From NCBI RefSeq assembly GCF_000519305.1, contig NZ_JAFG01000009.1, forward strand, positions 81,115 to 145,114: a stretch of 64,000 nt of DNA, written 5' to 3'. The notes beneath the pieces are model-generated. The model saw only the letters and a program-made list of their open reading frames with translations. It was not told where the DNA came from and made no database searches. The position numbers and the translations under genes were made by a program. Below are positions 16,682 to 26,449 of this stretch, one piece after another. Every line of letters begins with the position of its first letter. Position 1 is the first letter of the stretch. The DNA comes from Mesorhizobium ciceri WSM4083. Its GTDB lineage: Bacteria; Pseudomonadota; Alphaproteobacteria; Rhizobiales; Rhizobiaceae.

Positions 16682-17749
16682 ATGGCGACCGTCGATCTGA
16701 AGGATGTGAAGAAGGTCTACCCCAGCGGTTTCGAGGCCGTGAAGGGCGTTTCAATCGCGGTTCCCGACAAGGAGCTTTGCGTGCTTGTCGGCCCATCGGG
16801 TTGCGGTAAGTCCACGCTGCTCAGAATGATCGCCGGGCTCGAAACCATCTCCTCGGGAACAGTTGCGATCGACGGCAAGATCGTAAACTTAATCGGCCCG
16901 ACCGAGCGGGACATCGCCATGGTGTTCCAGAACTATGCGCTCTATCCACATATGAAAGTCTACGACAACATGGCCTATGGGCTGCGCAACCGCGGCACGC
17001 CGAAAGATGAGATCGACAGCCGGGTCCGCGCGACGGCGAAAATACTCGAACTTTCGGCGCTGCTCGACCGCCGCCCGCGCGAGCTTTCCGGCGGCCAGCG
17101 CCAGCGTGTCGCCATGGGTCGTGCCATTGTGCGCAACCCGAGGGTTTTCCTGTTCGACGAGCCGCTCTCCAATCTCGATGCCAAATTGCGTGGCCAGATG
17201 CGGGTCGAGATAAAGAACCTGCAACGCTCGCTTGGCGTCACGTCGGTCTATGTCACGCATGACCAGCTCGAGGCGATGACGCTGGCCGACATCCTCGTCG
17301 TCATGAATGCCGGACTGGTCGAGCAAATGGGGGCGCCGCTCGACGTTTACGAAAGGCCGGCCTCGACCTTCGTTGCTTCCTTCATTGGCGCGCCGCCGAT
17401 GAATCTTCTGGCACTGACCGAAGGCGCCTCAGGCGCGGCGCTCGCAGATGGCACGGCGATCGCTTTCGCACCTCGGGAGGCAAGAGCTGCGACCCTCGGT
17501 TTTCGGCCCGAGGATGCCGACGTCACCTTCAATGCGGAGGCGCCGTCCGGCGCGCTCGTCCTGCCGGCGCTGGTCGAGGCAGTCGAACCGGTAGGCGCCG
17601 AAAGTTTCCTTCACTGTGCGGCAGGCGGCAACCGCATTGTCGTGCGTGTCGCGGGTCGCGCCACCGCCACGGTTGGCAACCAATTGCGCGTGGTTGCCAA
17701 GGCAGAAAAGCTGCACTGGTTCGATCAGGCCGGAAAGCGCGTCGGCTAA
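16682..17749 (+). CDS. ugpC: Glycerol-3-phosphate ABC transporter ATPase UgpC
   Basis: A 355-residue ABC ATPase of the MalK/UgpC class. Walker A is GPSGCGKST (37-45), the Q-loop is VFQNYALYPHM, the signature LSGGQ lies at 135-139 and Walker B is VFLFDEP; the switch histidine is in YVTHDQLEAM. A C-terminal OB/TOBE region (about 240-355) serves subunit contacts and regulation. All catalytic motifs are intact. It closes the ugp operon, and a 44-bp palindrome lies between it and the convergent iron transporter gene. Confidence 0.93.
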   Translation: MATVDLKDVKKVYPSGFEAVKGVSIAVPDKELCVLVGPSGCGKSTLLRMIAGLETISSGTVAIDGKIVNLIGPTERDIAMVFQNYALYPHMKVYDNMAYGLRNRGTPKDEIDSRVRATAKILELSALLDRRPRELSGGQRQRVAMGRAIVRNPRVFLFDEPLSNLDAKLRGQMRVEIKNLQRSLGVTSVYVTHDQLEAMTLADILVVMNAGLVEQMGAPLDVYERPASTFVASFIGAPPMNLLALTEGASGAALADGTAIAFAPREARAATLGFRPEDADVTFNAEAPSGALVLPALVEAVEPVGAESFLHCAAGGNRIVVRVAGRATATVGNQLRVVAKAEKLHWFDQAGKRVG

Positions 17750-17816
17750 TCCAAAGGATATGCCCACAACATTTCACCGTTTCACGGAAACGGCGAGCTG
17801 CTCTCTTTGCTTTGAC

Positions 17817-17860
17817 GCAATTCCAGACGGAAAGCCGCTTCACACTTTTCCTAGAATTGC
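17817..17860. repeat. 44-bp palindromic element, copy B
   Basis: GCAATTCC at the left and AGAATTGC at the right (one mismatch from a perfect dyad), with a core nearly identical to copies at 2987 and 26305. It lies between the convergent ugpC and fbpC-like genes. Confidence 0.85.
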
Positions 17861-17882
17861 TCCAGGTTACCCCATACGGCGT

Positions 17883-18965
17883 TCAAGCGAAGACATGCGC
17901 CTTTCCCGATACGGTCAGCCGGACGATCTCGCCGACCGCCGGCGCGTCCATGCCCGGCTTGCGCAGGACCAGCGGCGTGTTGCCGATCGCTGCCGCATCG
18001 GGCGGATCGGCATTGTTCAAGAGCCGCACCGCGACCGTGCACATCGAGCCGGCGAATTCGGATTCCGTCACTTCGCCGAACAGCATGTCCGAGGTGCCGG
18101 ACATGCCCTCGCGCGACGTTCTCTTCAGCGCGATCTGCTCCGGGCGAAGCATGATGCGGGCGATATCGCGGCTGTCATTGGTGTCGACCGCGATGCGGCC
18201 GAGCGGCGAGTTGGCGAAGCCATTCGATATCTTGGCCGGCAGGATGATGGCGTCGCCCAGGAATTCGGCGATCATCCTGTCCTTCGGCTTGAGATAGAGC
18301 TCGCGCGGCGTGCCGATCTGCGAGAACTTGCCGTCGCGCATCACCGCGACCTGGCTGGCGAAGGACAGCGCTTCGGCCTGGTCGTGCGTCACCAGGATGG
18401 TGGTGATGCCGGCAGCCTCAAGAAGCTCGGCCACCGCCTTGCGCATCGAGGCGCGCAGGCCGGTATCGAGCGCCGAGAACGGCTCGTCGAGAAGCATCAG
18501 CCTGGGCTTCATCGCCATGGCCCGGGCCAGCGCCACACGCTGCTGCTGGCCGCCGGAAAGCTCGTGCGGGCGGCGTTTGAGGATCGCCTTGTCGAGGCCG
18601 ACGATGTAGGCGAGCTCGACGATGCGCTCAGTGCGCTTGTCCTCGCCGCGGCCCATGCCGAAACCGATATTGTCGCCAATGGTCAGATGCGGAAACAGGG
18701 CACCATCCTGCGCCACCACACCGATGCCTCGCCGATATGCCGGCACCGCAGCGCCGCCATTGGCCAATATGGCACCGTCGAGCGTGATGTGCCCCTGGTC
18801 CGGCGCCTCGAAGCCGGCAATCAGCCGCAGCAAGGTCGTCTTGCCGCAGCCGGAAGGACCGACGATCGCCGTGCGGTTGCCGCTGGCGACGCTCAGGTCG
18901 ACGCCGGCAAGAGCCGCCACCGGGCCGTATTGCTTGTGCAGGCCGCCGATTTCGAGAAAACTCAT
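17883..18965 (-). CDS. fbpC: Iron(III) ABC transporter ATP-binding protein, FbpC type
   Basis: A 360-residue ABC ATPase. Walker A is GPSGCGKTT (36-44), the Q-loop VVAQDGALFPHL, the signature HELSGGQQQRVALARA, Walker B LMLLDEPFSALD and the switch region VTHDQAEALSF. A TOBE-like region fills residues 260-360. The context, with a two-domain permease and an FbpA-like binding protein, points to ferric ion import. Its start overlaps the permease stop by 4 bp, implying translational coupling. Confidence 0.88.
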   Translation of the reverse strand: MSFLEIGGLHKQYGPVAALAGVDLSVASGNRTAIVGPSGCGKTTLLRLIAGFEAPDQGHITLDGAILANGGAAVPAYRRGIGVVAQDGALFPHLTIGDNIGFGMGRGEDKRTERIVELAYIVGLDKAILKRRPHELSGGQQQRVALARAMAMKPRLMLLDEPFSALDTGLRASMRKAVAELLEAAGITTILVTHDQAEALSFASQVAVMRDGKFSQIGTPRELYLKPKDRMIAEFLGDAIILPAKISNGFANSPLGRIAVDTNDSRDIARIMLRPEQIALKRTSREGMSGTSDMLFGEVTESEFAGSMCTVAVRLLNNADPPDAAAIGNTPLVLRKPGMDAPAVGEIVRLTVSGKAHVFA

Positions 18966-20542
18966 CGTCCGGCCATCCGTTTCGACTGGACATAAAGCAG
19001 CCAGGTCAAGGGCAGCGACATCGCCACCATGATGAAGGCATAGGGTGCCGCCGAGGCATAATCAATCTCGCCACTGTAGGACCAGAACGCCATCGCCAGC
19101 GTGCGGGTGCCGTTCGGCGCCAGCATCTGGGTGGCAGTCAGTTCGTTCATGATGCCGAGCGCCACCAGCGCCATGCCGGCCGCGGCACCCGGCGCCGACA
19201 GGCGGATCGTGGTCGACCACAGCGCCTGCAGCGGCGGCCGGCCGAGGCTGGAAGCGGCGCGTTCGAGCTCGACCGGCGCCTGCGCGATAGATGCCCGCAG
19301 GCTGACCAGCGCGCGTGGCAGGAACATCAGCGCATAGGCCACCAGGATGGTGAACAGGGTCTGGTAGAGCGGCAGCGCGATGCGCACGGTGATGGTGACC
19401 AGCGCCAGTGCGATGACGACCCCGGGCAGCGAGCCGACAATGTAGTTGCAGCCCTCCAGAAGACGCTGCAATGGCCCCGGCGCGCGGATCGAGATCCAGG
19501 CCATCGGCATGGCGGCGACGGTGGCGAGCAATGCGCCGGCTAGCGCCAGGAACAGCGTCTGGCCAAGCGCCAGGCCGATCTCGTCCAAGCGCCAGACAGC
19601 GGCGCCGCCGGCGGCAAGCCAGCCGCCAATTGTGACGAACGGCACACCGAGCGCCAAAAGCGAGGTGACGACAAGCAAGAGCAGGCTCGGAATGGTGGCG
19701 CGCCCGAGGCTTGCGCGTTGTTGATGGCGCGCCGCGCCTGAGCCGACGCGGGCATAGCGCTCCTCGCCGCGCACCAGCACTTCGAGGCCGAGCAGCACGA
19801 AGCAGCAGCTGACCAGCACGCCGGCCAGCATGTTGGCGGCCGGTCCATTGAAGGTCGACTGGAACTGGTCGACGATCGCCGTGGTGAAGGTGTCGAAGCG
19901 GATGAAGACATAGAGGCCGTACTCGGCCAGCAGATGCAGCCCGACCAGCAGCGAGCCGCCGCAGATGGCGAGCCGCAATTGCGGCAGCACGACCCGCCAG
20001 AACACGCGCCGGGGCCCAAGGCCGAGTGCGGCGGCGGCGTCTTCCAGGGCGGGATCGAGACGGCGCAATGCCGCCGACACCGGCAGATACAGGAACGGGA
20101 AATAGGCGATAACGGAAACCAGTACGCCGGCCCACAGGCCGTGCAGTCCCGGCACCATGGTGATCCAGGCGTAGCTGTGCACGAAAGCCGGGATGGCGAG
20201 CGGCGCCACGCACAGCCAGGCCCAGAGCCGGGCGCCCGGCAGGTCGCTGCGCTCGGTCAACCAGGCCAGCGAAACCGACAGCACGATGGTGATCGGCACC
20301 GAGAGCGCGACCAGCAGGACTGTGTTGACCAGAAGCTCGCCGACACGCGGCCGGAAGACCAGTGCCGAGACTGTCTCCCAGCCAGTCTGCACCGCGATCC
20401 AGACGATGAAGGCGAGCGGCACCAGCGCCAGCAGTGCAACGAAGATGGCGGCGAGGACCAGCCAAAGCGGTGCGCGTCGCCGGGCCCTTCGGCCTGTTCC
20501 CGAAGGCAGGCCCGAGCGCGCGAGATCGACCGCGGACTGCAT
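18962..20542 (-). CDS. fbpB: Iron(III) ABC transporter permease, FbpB type
   Basis: A fused two-unit permease of about 526 residues with roughly twelve helices, as in FbpB/ThiP proteins, where both halves of the channel are on one chain. The two EAA loops are recognisable (ALEDAAAALGLGPRRVFWRV and VELERAASSLGRPPLQALWS). The start is uncertain: the ATG at 20542 is preferred, but a GTG at 20611 is also in frame and neither has a strong ribosome binding site. It is separated from the binding-protein gene by a terminator-like hairpin. Confidence 0.88.
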   Translation of the reverse strand: MQSAVDLARSGLPSGTGRRARRRAPLWLVLAAIFVALLALVPLAFIVWIAVQTGWETVSALVFRPRVGELLVNTVLLVALSVPITIVLSVSLAWLTERSDLPGARLWAWLCVAPLAIPAFVHSYAWITMVPGLHGLWAGVLVSVIAYFPFLYLPVSAALRRLDPALEDAAAALGLGPRRVFWRVVLPQLRLAICGGSLLVGLHLLAEYGLYVFIRFDTFTTAIVDQFQSTFNGPAANMLAGVLVSCCFVLLGLEVLVRGEERYARVGSGAARHQQRASLGRATIPSLLLLVVTSLLALGVPFVTIGGWLAAGGAAVWRLDEIGLALGQTLFLALAGALLATVAAMPMAWISIRAPGPLQRLLEGCNYIVGSLPGVVIALALVTITVRIALPLYQTLFTILVAYALMFLPRALVSLRASIAQAPVELERAASSLGRPPLQALWSTTIRLSAPGAAAGMALVALGIMNELTATQMLAPNGTRTLAMAFWSYSGEIDYASAAPYAFIMVAMSLPLTWLLYVQSKRMAGR

Positions 20543-20639
20543 CAGGTCAGACGCCGTGCCGTTGCCGTCCAGCGGCAGCAATTGAAGGACCGCGATCGCG
20601 GTCGGGAACACAGCGTGTCGTCATCGACGAATGCCATCT

Positions 20640-20682
20640 CGAAAACAAAATCACTCCCGCGGAAAGCGAATTCCCGCGGGAG
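20640..20682 (-). terminator. Terminator-like hairpin between fbpA and fbpB
   Basis: Read on the minus strand, CTCCCGCGG pairs exactly with CCGCGGGAG around an 11-nt loop, then comes TGATTTTGTTTTC. It lies about 35 bp after the fbpA stop and 100-140 bp before fbpB. It should stop a fraction of transcripts and favour the binding protein. Confidence 0.65.
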
Positions 20683-20715
20683 CGTGGTCGGGTGTCCTTT
20701 TAGGAGGAATGGCAA

Positions 20716-21723
20716 CTAAAGCAAGCCGGCCGCCGTCATCAGGTCGGTGACCTTCTTGGAGTTCAGCGTCGTGGCGTCGACCTTCGGCGCCTGCAGATCG
20801 GCGAGCGGCACCAGCTTCGGGTTGGAGTCCGCACCCTTGCCGACCGCGTACTCGAAGGAATCGCCGGTCTTCAGCACGTCCTGGCCGCCCTTGCCGGTCA
20901 GCCATTTCAGGAACGCCTGGGCTTCCTTGGGATGCTTGCTCGAAGCCAGCACGCCGCCGCCGGAGATCGAGACGAAGGCGCCCGGATCCTGGTTCTTGAA
21001 ATAGTGCAGCTCGACATTTTTGCTGTTTTCGCCGGTCTTGGCCTGATCGCCGAAGTAGTAATAGTGATAGATCACGCCGCCTTCGATCTCGCCGGCATTG
21101 ACCGCCTTCATCACCGTGCTGTTGCCCTTGTAGGCGGTGAAATTGGTTTTCATCGCCTTCAGCCAGTCGGCGGTAGCGGCTTCGCCCTTGAGCTGGAGCA
21201 GGGCGCTGACGATGGCCTGGAAATCGGCGCCTGACGGGGAGGCGGCCCAACGGCCCTTCCAGCTCGGATCGGCGAGGTCCAGCATCGATTTGGGCAGTTG
21301 GTCGGCGGTCAGCTTGGTCTTGTTGTAGGCAAAGACCGTGCTGCGCGCGGCAACGCCGACCCATTTGCCGCTGGCCGGCTGATAGTCCTGCGGAACCTGC
21401 GCCAGCGTGTCGGCGTCGACCGGCGCGAACAGGCCGGCGCTTTCGACCAGCACCATGGCCGGCGAGTTTTCGGTCAGGAACACGTCGGCCGGCGAAGCAG
21501 CGCCCTCGGCGACGATCTGGTTGGAGAAGTCGCTGTCGCCGCCATTGCGCACGGTGACCTTGATGCCCGTTTCCTTGGTGAAGCCTTCGGCCCACGCCTT
21601 GGTCAGGCTTTCGTGCTGGGCGTTGTAGACAATGATGCCATCCTCTTGCGCCTTTGCCGGACCGGCGATCAGGCTGATTGCCAGCGCGGTGGCGCCGGCG
21701 AGGGTGGAAAGAGCGTATTTCAT
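20716..21723 (-). CDS. fbpA: Iron(III) ABC transporter substrate-binding protein, FbpA type
   Basis: A 335-residue periplasmic protein with a signal peptide probably cut after AKA (residue 25). The mature sequence begins QEDGIIVYNAQHESL, and residues 219-223 (YHYYY) hold the tyrosine cluster that binds ferric ion in FbpA-type proteins. ENSPAM and ARSTVFAYNK are further family blocks. The start at 21723 follows GAGGAC and gives a normal signal peptide; the longer upstream reading contains the promoter. A TGA-N9-TCA motif lies 56-70 bp upstream. Confidence 0.9.
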   Translation of the reverse strand: MKYALSTLAGATALAISLIAGPAKAQEDGIIVYNAQHESLTKAWAEGFTKETGIKVTVRNGGDSDFSNQIVAEGAASPADVFLTENSPAMVLVESAGLFAPVDADTLAQVPQDYQPASGKWVGVAARSTVFAYNKTKLTADQLPKSMLDLADPSWKGRWAASPSGADFQAIVSALLQLKGEAATADWLKAMKTNFTAYKGNSTVMKAVNAGEIEGGVIYHYYYFGDQAKTGENSKNVELHYFKNQDPGAFVSISGGGVLASSKHPKEAQAFLKWLTGKGGQDVLKTGDSFEYAVGKGADSNPKLVPLADLQAPKVDATTLNSKKVTDLMTAAGLL

Positions 21724-21778
21724 GGCATTGTCCTCGATTTCGGGGCTTTGGTCTGTCACGGCTGCACCTATCGATACC

Positions 21779-21793
21779 TGACAGCAGTAGTCA
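21779..21793. promoter_or_regulatory. Candidate iron-responsive operator (TGA-N9-TCA) of the fbp operon
   Basis: TGACAGCAGTAGTCA fits TGA-N9-TCA, the iron-responsive operator described for RirA in rhizobia. On the minus strand it overlaps a -35-like TTGACT pointing at fbpA, a natural place for repression by iron. The motif is short enough to occur by chance; the position before an iron importer is what supports it. Confidence 0.5.
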
Positions 21794-21937
21794 ACATTGT
21801 CGATGTGCTTCAATCGGTCGCTGACATGCAAAGGTCGGTGCCGGACGGACAAATCCGCGTGATGCTCCCGGTTAGGCGGTGCCGCAAACTTTCGTGATTT
21901 GCCGACAGTTTGCCTTGGACATTATTTCGCCGGCCAC

Positions 21938-21963
21938 GTAACAAATCAGCGCCGAGACGCGAA
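21938..21963 (+). promoter_or_regulatory. Candidate ECF promoter of the sigma/anti-sigma operon
   Basis: GTAACA is followed after 16 bp by CGAA, 20 bp upstream of the sigma factor start. As I recall, the Caulobacter SigF (ECF16-type) promoter element is GTAACC-N16-CGAA, so five of six bases and the spacing agree. This suggests the sigma factor drives its own operon. Confidence 0.5.
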
Positions 21964-21982
21964 AATCGGGGAGTGAACTCTT

Positions 21983-22534
21983 GTGAGCGGCAAGGACGAG
22001 GCCGAACTTTCCCGGCTGATGCGGGCCGCGATCGCGGGAGATGAAAGGGCTTACGCCGACTTTCTGCACCGGATTGCCGCGCTGGTTCGCGGTTTTGTCC
22101 GGCGCAAGATCGTGCAGGGCGGGGTCGATCCCGAGGATGTCGTGCAGGAAACCTTGCTGGCCATTCATGTAAAACGGCATACCTGGCGTCAGGATGCGCC
22201 GGTTTTGCCGTGGATTTACGCGATCGCCCGCTTCAAGCTGATCGATGCGTTCCGGCGGCGTGGACGGCGCATCGAGATCGACGTCGACGATATCGCCGAG
22301 ACGTTCGCCGAGCCGGAAACCGAGACCGTCAGCGAGCGCGACATCAACCGGGCATTGGACAGCCTGTCGCCGGCACAGCGCTCCGTGGTCTCGGCCGTGT
22401 CGGTGGAAGGTCGCTCGATCGGAGAGACGGCGGCAAAGTTCGGCATCAGCGAGACGGCGGTGCGTGTGTCGCTGCATCGCGGACTTGCCGCGATAGCCAA
22501 GCGATTCGGGCAGGGGCGGTTCGGGCGGGAATGA
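21983..22534 (+). CDS. ECF RNA polymerase sigma factor, SigF/ECF16-like
   Basis: A 183-residue two-domain sigma factor. Region 2 includes DPEDVVQETLLAIHVKRHTW and PVLPWIYAIARFKLIDAFRR; region 4 is a helix-turn-helix (SVEGRSIGETAAKFGISETA, then VRVSLHRGL). It starts with GTG, preceded by GGGGAGTGA. The next gene, 1 nt away, encodes an NrsF-type membrane protein, the known anti-sigma partner of Caulobacter SigF, which answers metal and oxidative stress. The assignment to that group is from the neighbour and the promoter motif. Confidence 0.9.
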   Translation: MSGKDEAELSRLMRAAIAGDERAYADFLHRIAALVRGFVRRKIVQGGVDPEDVVQETLLAIHVKRHTWRQDAPVLPWIYAIARFKLIDAFRRRGRRIEIDVDDIAETFAEPETETVSERDINRALDSLSPAQRSVVSAVSVEGRSIGETAAKFGISETAVRVSLHRGLAAIAKRFGQGRFGRE

Positions 22535-22535
22535 C

Positions 22536-23174
22536 ATGAGGACGGACGATCTCATCAAGGCGCTGGACGCCGATGCAGGCAGCAAGGCGATGCCGTTGCA
22601 ATCTGCCTGGTGGATGGCCGCAGGCGCGGCAGCGGTGATCGCGGCCGTGGTTTTCCTGCTGACCATCGGGCCGCGCCCGGACTTCATGGCGGCCGCGCAC
22701 ACGATGCGCTTTCTTTCCAAATTCGTCTTCACCGTCGTGCTTGCCGTCAGCGCTTTCGCCCTGATCCGCGCCTTGTCGACACCGGGTGCCTCGACGGGCC
22801 GGGCGATGGCCTGGATGGCCGCGGCGCCGGTGCTGGTAGCCGTGGCGGTGGTTCTGGAGCTTTTCATGGTGCCGGAGGCGCTGTGGGGCACAAGGATGGT
22901 CGGCTCCAACATGATGATCTGCATGGGCTTCATCCCGCTGATCGGCCTCGGTCCGCTTGCCATCTTCCTGTGGATGCTGCGCTACGGGGCCCCGACACGG
23001 CCGGTGCTTGCCGGTGCGGTGGCGGGCCTGCTCGCCGGCGGGCTGGCGGCAACCTTCTATGCCGCCCACTGCTTCGACGACTCGCCGCTTTTCGTCGCCA
23101 CCTGGTACACGATAGCGATCGCAGCGCTCGCATTGCTCGGCGCGCTCGGCGGACGGTTTTTCATACGCTGGTAG
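22536..23174 (+). CDS. nrsF: NrsF (DUF1109) membrane anti-sigma factor
   Basis: A 212-residue protein with a short cytosolic N-terminus (MRTDDLIKALDADAG) and six predicted helices, the DUF1109/NrsF layout. Cysteines C129 (in NMMICMGF) and C179 (in AAHCFDDSP) fall where Caulobacter NrsF has its two functional cysteines (131 and 181, as I recall), which are needed to release the sigma factor under metal stress. The gene begins 1 nt after the sigma stop, so the two are surely cotranscribed. No SigF-type target genes follow. Confidence 0.88.
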   Translation: MRTDDLIKALDADAGSKAMPLQSAWWMAAGAAAVIAAVVFLLTIGPRPDFMAAAHTMRFLSKFVFTVVLAVSAFALIRALSTPGASTGRAMAWMAAAPVLVAVAVVLELFMVPEALWGTRMVGSNMMICMGFIPLIGLGPLAIFLWMLRYGAPTRPVLAGAVAGLLAGGLAATFYAAHCFDDSPLFVATWYTIAIAALALLGALGGRFFIRW

Positions 23175-23306
23175 CGTTTCGTAGCGATCGCGGACCCGTG
23201 CACCGATCCTTAATCATGCCGGCAATTGTTTGCCGGTTAGCGATGGCGCCGGCAGGCCGGACGCAACCTTTCCTTAAAATCGATCCGCCAAGGTTGATGC
23301 GAGAAC

Positions 23307-25319
23307 ATGCGTTTGCGCACGGGGGTGGCACGTATCGTGATGTGGCGAGGATTGACCAGCCGAAAATCTCTTGGGCATGCAGGGCTGGCGTTGCTCGTCG
23401 CCGGCCTGGGCGTGCTGGCGACCTCGATCCTGCTGTCGCGCCTGGATTTCGGCACCGAAGCCTTGAAGCTCTGTCTGCAGATCGCTGTGGCGGTGGCGGT
23501 GGGCGCGCTGTTCCTCGCCGCCCTGTCCATCCGCAGGATCAGCAGGGATCGCCAGCAGATCGCCGAGAGCGAGCTGCGCTTCCGCCGCGCCATGGAGGAT
23601 TCGGCGATCGGTATCGTCGTCGTCGGTCTTGACGGGCGCATCCGCCAGACCAATCCGGCCTTCGCTGCCATGCTTGGCTACACGAGCGAAGAGATCGAGG
23701 CGCTGACTTTCTTCCAGATCACGCATCCCGACGATCTGCTGATCGGGCGGGAGACGATGGACGATCTAAAGGCGGGCACGGTCAATTCCTTCCACTTCGA
23801 GAAGCGGTATCTCAGGAAGGACGGAACGCCCGTCTGGGCCCATCTTGCCGGTTCGGTCATTCGCGATGAGACCAGCGGCCGCCCGCTCTATCTCGTCTCG
23901 CAAATCGAGAACATCGACGCGCGCAAGCAGGCCGAGGCGCGCATTGCCGAAGCGGAGACGCGTTGGAATTTCGCGCTCGCCGGTGCCGGCCAAGGCGTCT
24001 GGGACCTCGACATGCGCAAGGGCGGCACGACCTATTCCTCGACCTGGGTCAAGATGCTGGGCTATGCGGATGGCGAGCTCGATGGCGACACCGACCGCTG
24101 GCTGGAGATGATTCATCCCGACGATCGCGAGACTGTCGCCGAAGCCGATCGCGCCCATCTCGAGGGCAAGACGCCGTTCTTTGAGGCCGAGTTCAGGATG
24201 CGCCACAAGGATGGCCACTGGATGTGGATACTCGACCGCGGCAAGGCCATCGAGCGCGACGAGGATGGACGGCTGATCAGGGCCATTGGCAGCCTGACCG
24301 ACATCACCCGCCGCAAGGAAGCCGAAGAGCGCCTCACTGTGTCGGCGGCAATGCTTGCCGATGAAAAGGAGCGGCTGAGGGTGACGCTGCAATCGATCGG
24401 CGATGCCGTCATCTGCACCGATGCCACAAACCGTATCACCTTCATGAACCCGGTCGCCGAAAAGCTGACCGGGATTGCCGGCGGCGAGGCTCTCGGCAAG
24501 ATGCTTGGCCATGTCTACTGGGCGGTCGACGAGGAGACGGGGCACAGGATCGGCGTGACCCGGCCCGCGGTTGGCGTTCCTGCGCCCGCCGACCAGAACA
24601 GCCGCGCCGTCCTTATTCGGCGCGACGACACGCGCTGCAGCATCCGCCAGGTGGTGTCGCCGATCGTCAACGAACGGAACGAATTCTGCGGGCTGGTCAT
24701 CGTCTTCCAGGACTTTACCGATGCGCGCGCGCTGCAGCGCCAACTGGCACACGCCGCGGCACACGATGCGCTGACCGGCCTTGCCAACCGCTCCAGCTTC
24801 ATTCGCGCCATGGAGGGCCTGGTCGGTCAGGCGCGCAAGGACATCACCTCGGGCAAAGGCACCGGGCACCAGTTCATGTTCATCGATCTCGATCACTTCA
24901 AACTGGTCAACGATACGGGTGGCCACGCGGCGGGAGACGCGCTGCTGAAGCGGGTTGCCGAGGCGGTTCGAGGCGTGCTTGGTCCAGACGACATCGTCGC
25001 TCGCCTCGGCGGCGACGAATTCGCGGTCGTTCTGAAATCGGGTTCGGCAGCCGGCGCCAAGATCGCGGCGCGCTCCATCATCGATGCGATACGCAGCCTG
25101 GATTTCACCTGGGACGGCCGTCCTCACGTGATCGGCGCCAGCATCGGGCTGGCTGCGATCAACGCCAATTGCGGTGAAGTCGACGAGATCATCGCCAGGG
25201 CCGATGCGGCTTGCTATGCGGCCAAGGCGGCTGGCCGTGGCTGCGTTTGCGTCGCCCCGAACGGCGAGAGCATGGCCATCAGGGAAGAACCGCCCGAGCC
25301 ACTGGCCGCCGCGTCCTGA
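23307..25319 (+). CDS. PAS-PAS-PAS-GGDEF diguanylate cyclase
   Basis: A 670-residue protein with two N-terminal helices (about 25-42 and 56-74), then three PAS units (about 85-205, 210-335 and 350-480; the first two end in PAC-like stretches), then a GGDEF domain with intact RLGGDEFAVVL. The first two PAS units contain THPDD or IHPDD motifs. The position before GGDEF reads GPDD, so the RxxD inhibitory site is missing. There is no EAL domain, so it should make c-di-GMP only. It follows nrsF by 132 bp on the same strand; a link with the sigma factor is possible but unproven. Confidence 0.92.
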   Translation: MRLRTGVARIVMWRGLTSRKSLGHAGLALLVAGLGVLATSILLSRLDFGTEALKLCLQIAVAVAVGALFLAALSIRRISRDRQQIAESELRFRRAMEDSAIGIVVVGLDGRIRQTNPAFAAMLGYTSEEIEALTFFQITHPDDLLIGRETMDDLKAGTVNSFHFEKRYLRKDGTPVWAHLAGSVIRDETSGRPLYLVSQIENIDARKQAEARIAEAETRWNFALAGAGQGVWDLDMRKGGTTYSSTWVKMLGYADGELDGDTDRWLEMIHPDDRETVAEADRAHLEGKTPFFEAEFRMRHKDGHWMWILDRGKAIERDEDGRLIRAIGSLTDITRRKEAEERLTVSAAMLADEKERLRVTLQSIGDAVICTDATNRITFMNPVAEKLTGIAGGEALGKMLGHVYWAVDEETGHRIGVTRPAVGVPAPADQNSRAVLIRRDDTRCSIRQVVSPIVNERNEFCGLVIVFQDFTDARALQRQLAHAAAHDALTGLANRSSFIRAMEGLVGQARKDITSGKGTGHQFMFIDLDHFKLVNDTGGHAAGDALLKRVAEAVRGVLGPDDIVARLGGDEFAVVLKSGSAAGAKIAARSIIDAIRSLDFTWDGRPHVIGASIGLAAINANCGEVDEIIARADAACYAAKAAGRGCVCVAPNGESMAIREEPPEPLAAAS

Positions 25320-25360
25320 TCAGAGCCGGTCCGGAAAGCCTGCTGCTGACGCGGACCTGA

Positions 25361-26239
<879 letters not shown>

Positions 26240-26304
26240 TACACCGATCCCGTTCGGAGCCCTTCCGCATGAAATGCGAAAGCGCTCCACCTTTTTGTTT
26301 TATC

Positions 26305-26348
26305 GCAATTCCGGACGCAAAACCGCTGCGCACTTTTGCTGGAATTGC
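26305..26348. repeat. 44-bp palindromic element, copy C
   Basis: GCAATTCC and GGAATTGC flank a core (GGACGCAAAACCGCTGCGCA) that differs from copies A and B at a few positions; some changes keep internal pairing. It lies upstream of the 3-hydroxybutyryl-CoA dehydrogenase gene. Confidence 0.85.
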
Positions 26349-26384
26349 TTTTGGCCTTTGTGGCCTGGTTTTTGTGCAGTGCAA

Positions 26385-26422
26385 ACTAAAAGGGTGGGGC
26401 GACTTCGTCTACCCCACCCTCA
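26385..26422 (-). terminator. Rho-independent terminator after etfBA
   Basis: On the minus strand AGGGTGGGG pairs with CCCCACCCT around a loop that itself contains a GAC/GTC pair, and TTTAG follows. It sits about 30 bp after the etfA stop, so it should end the etfB-etfA transcript. Confidence 0.7.
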
Positions 26423-26449
26423 CCATTTAATACGCTTTGGCGGAAAGCG

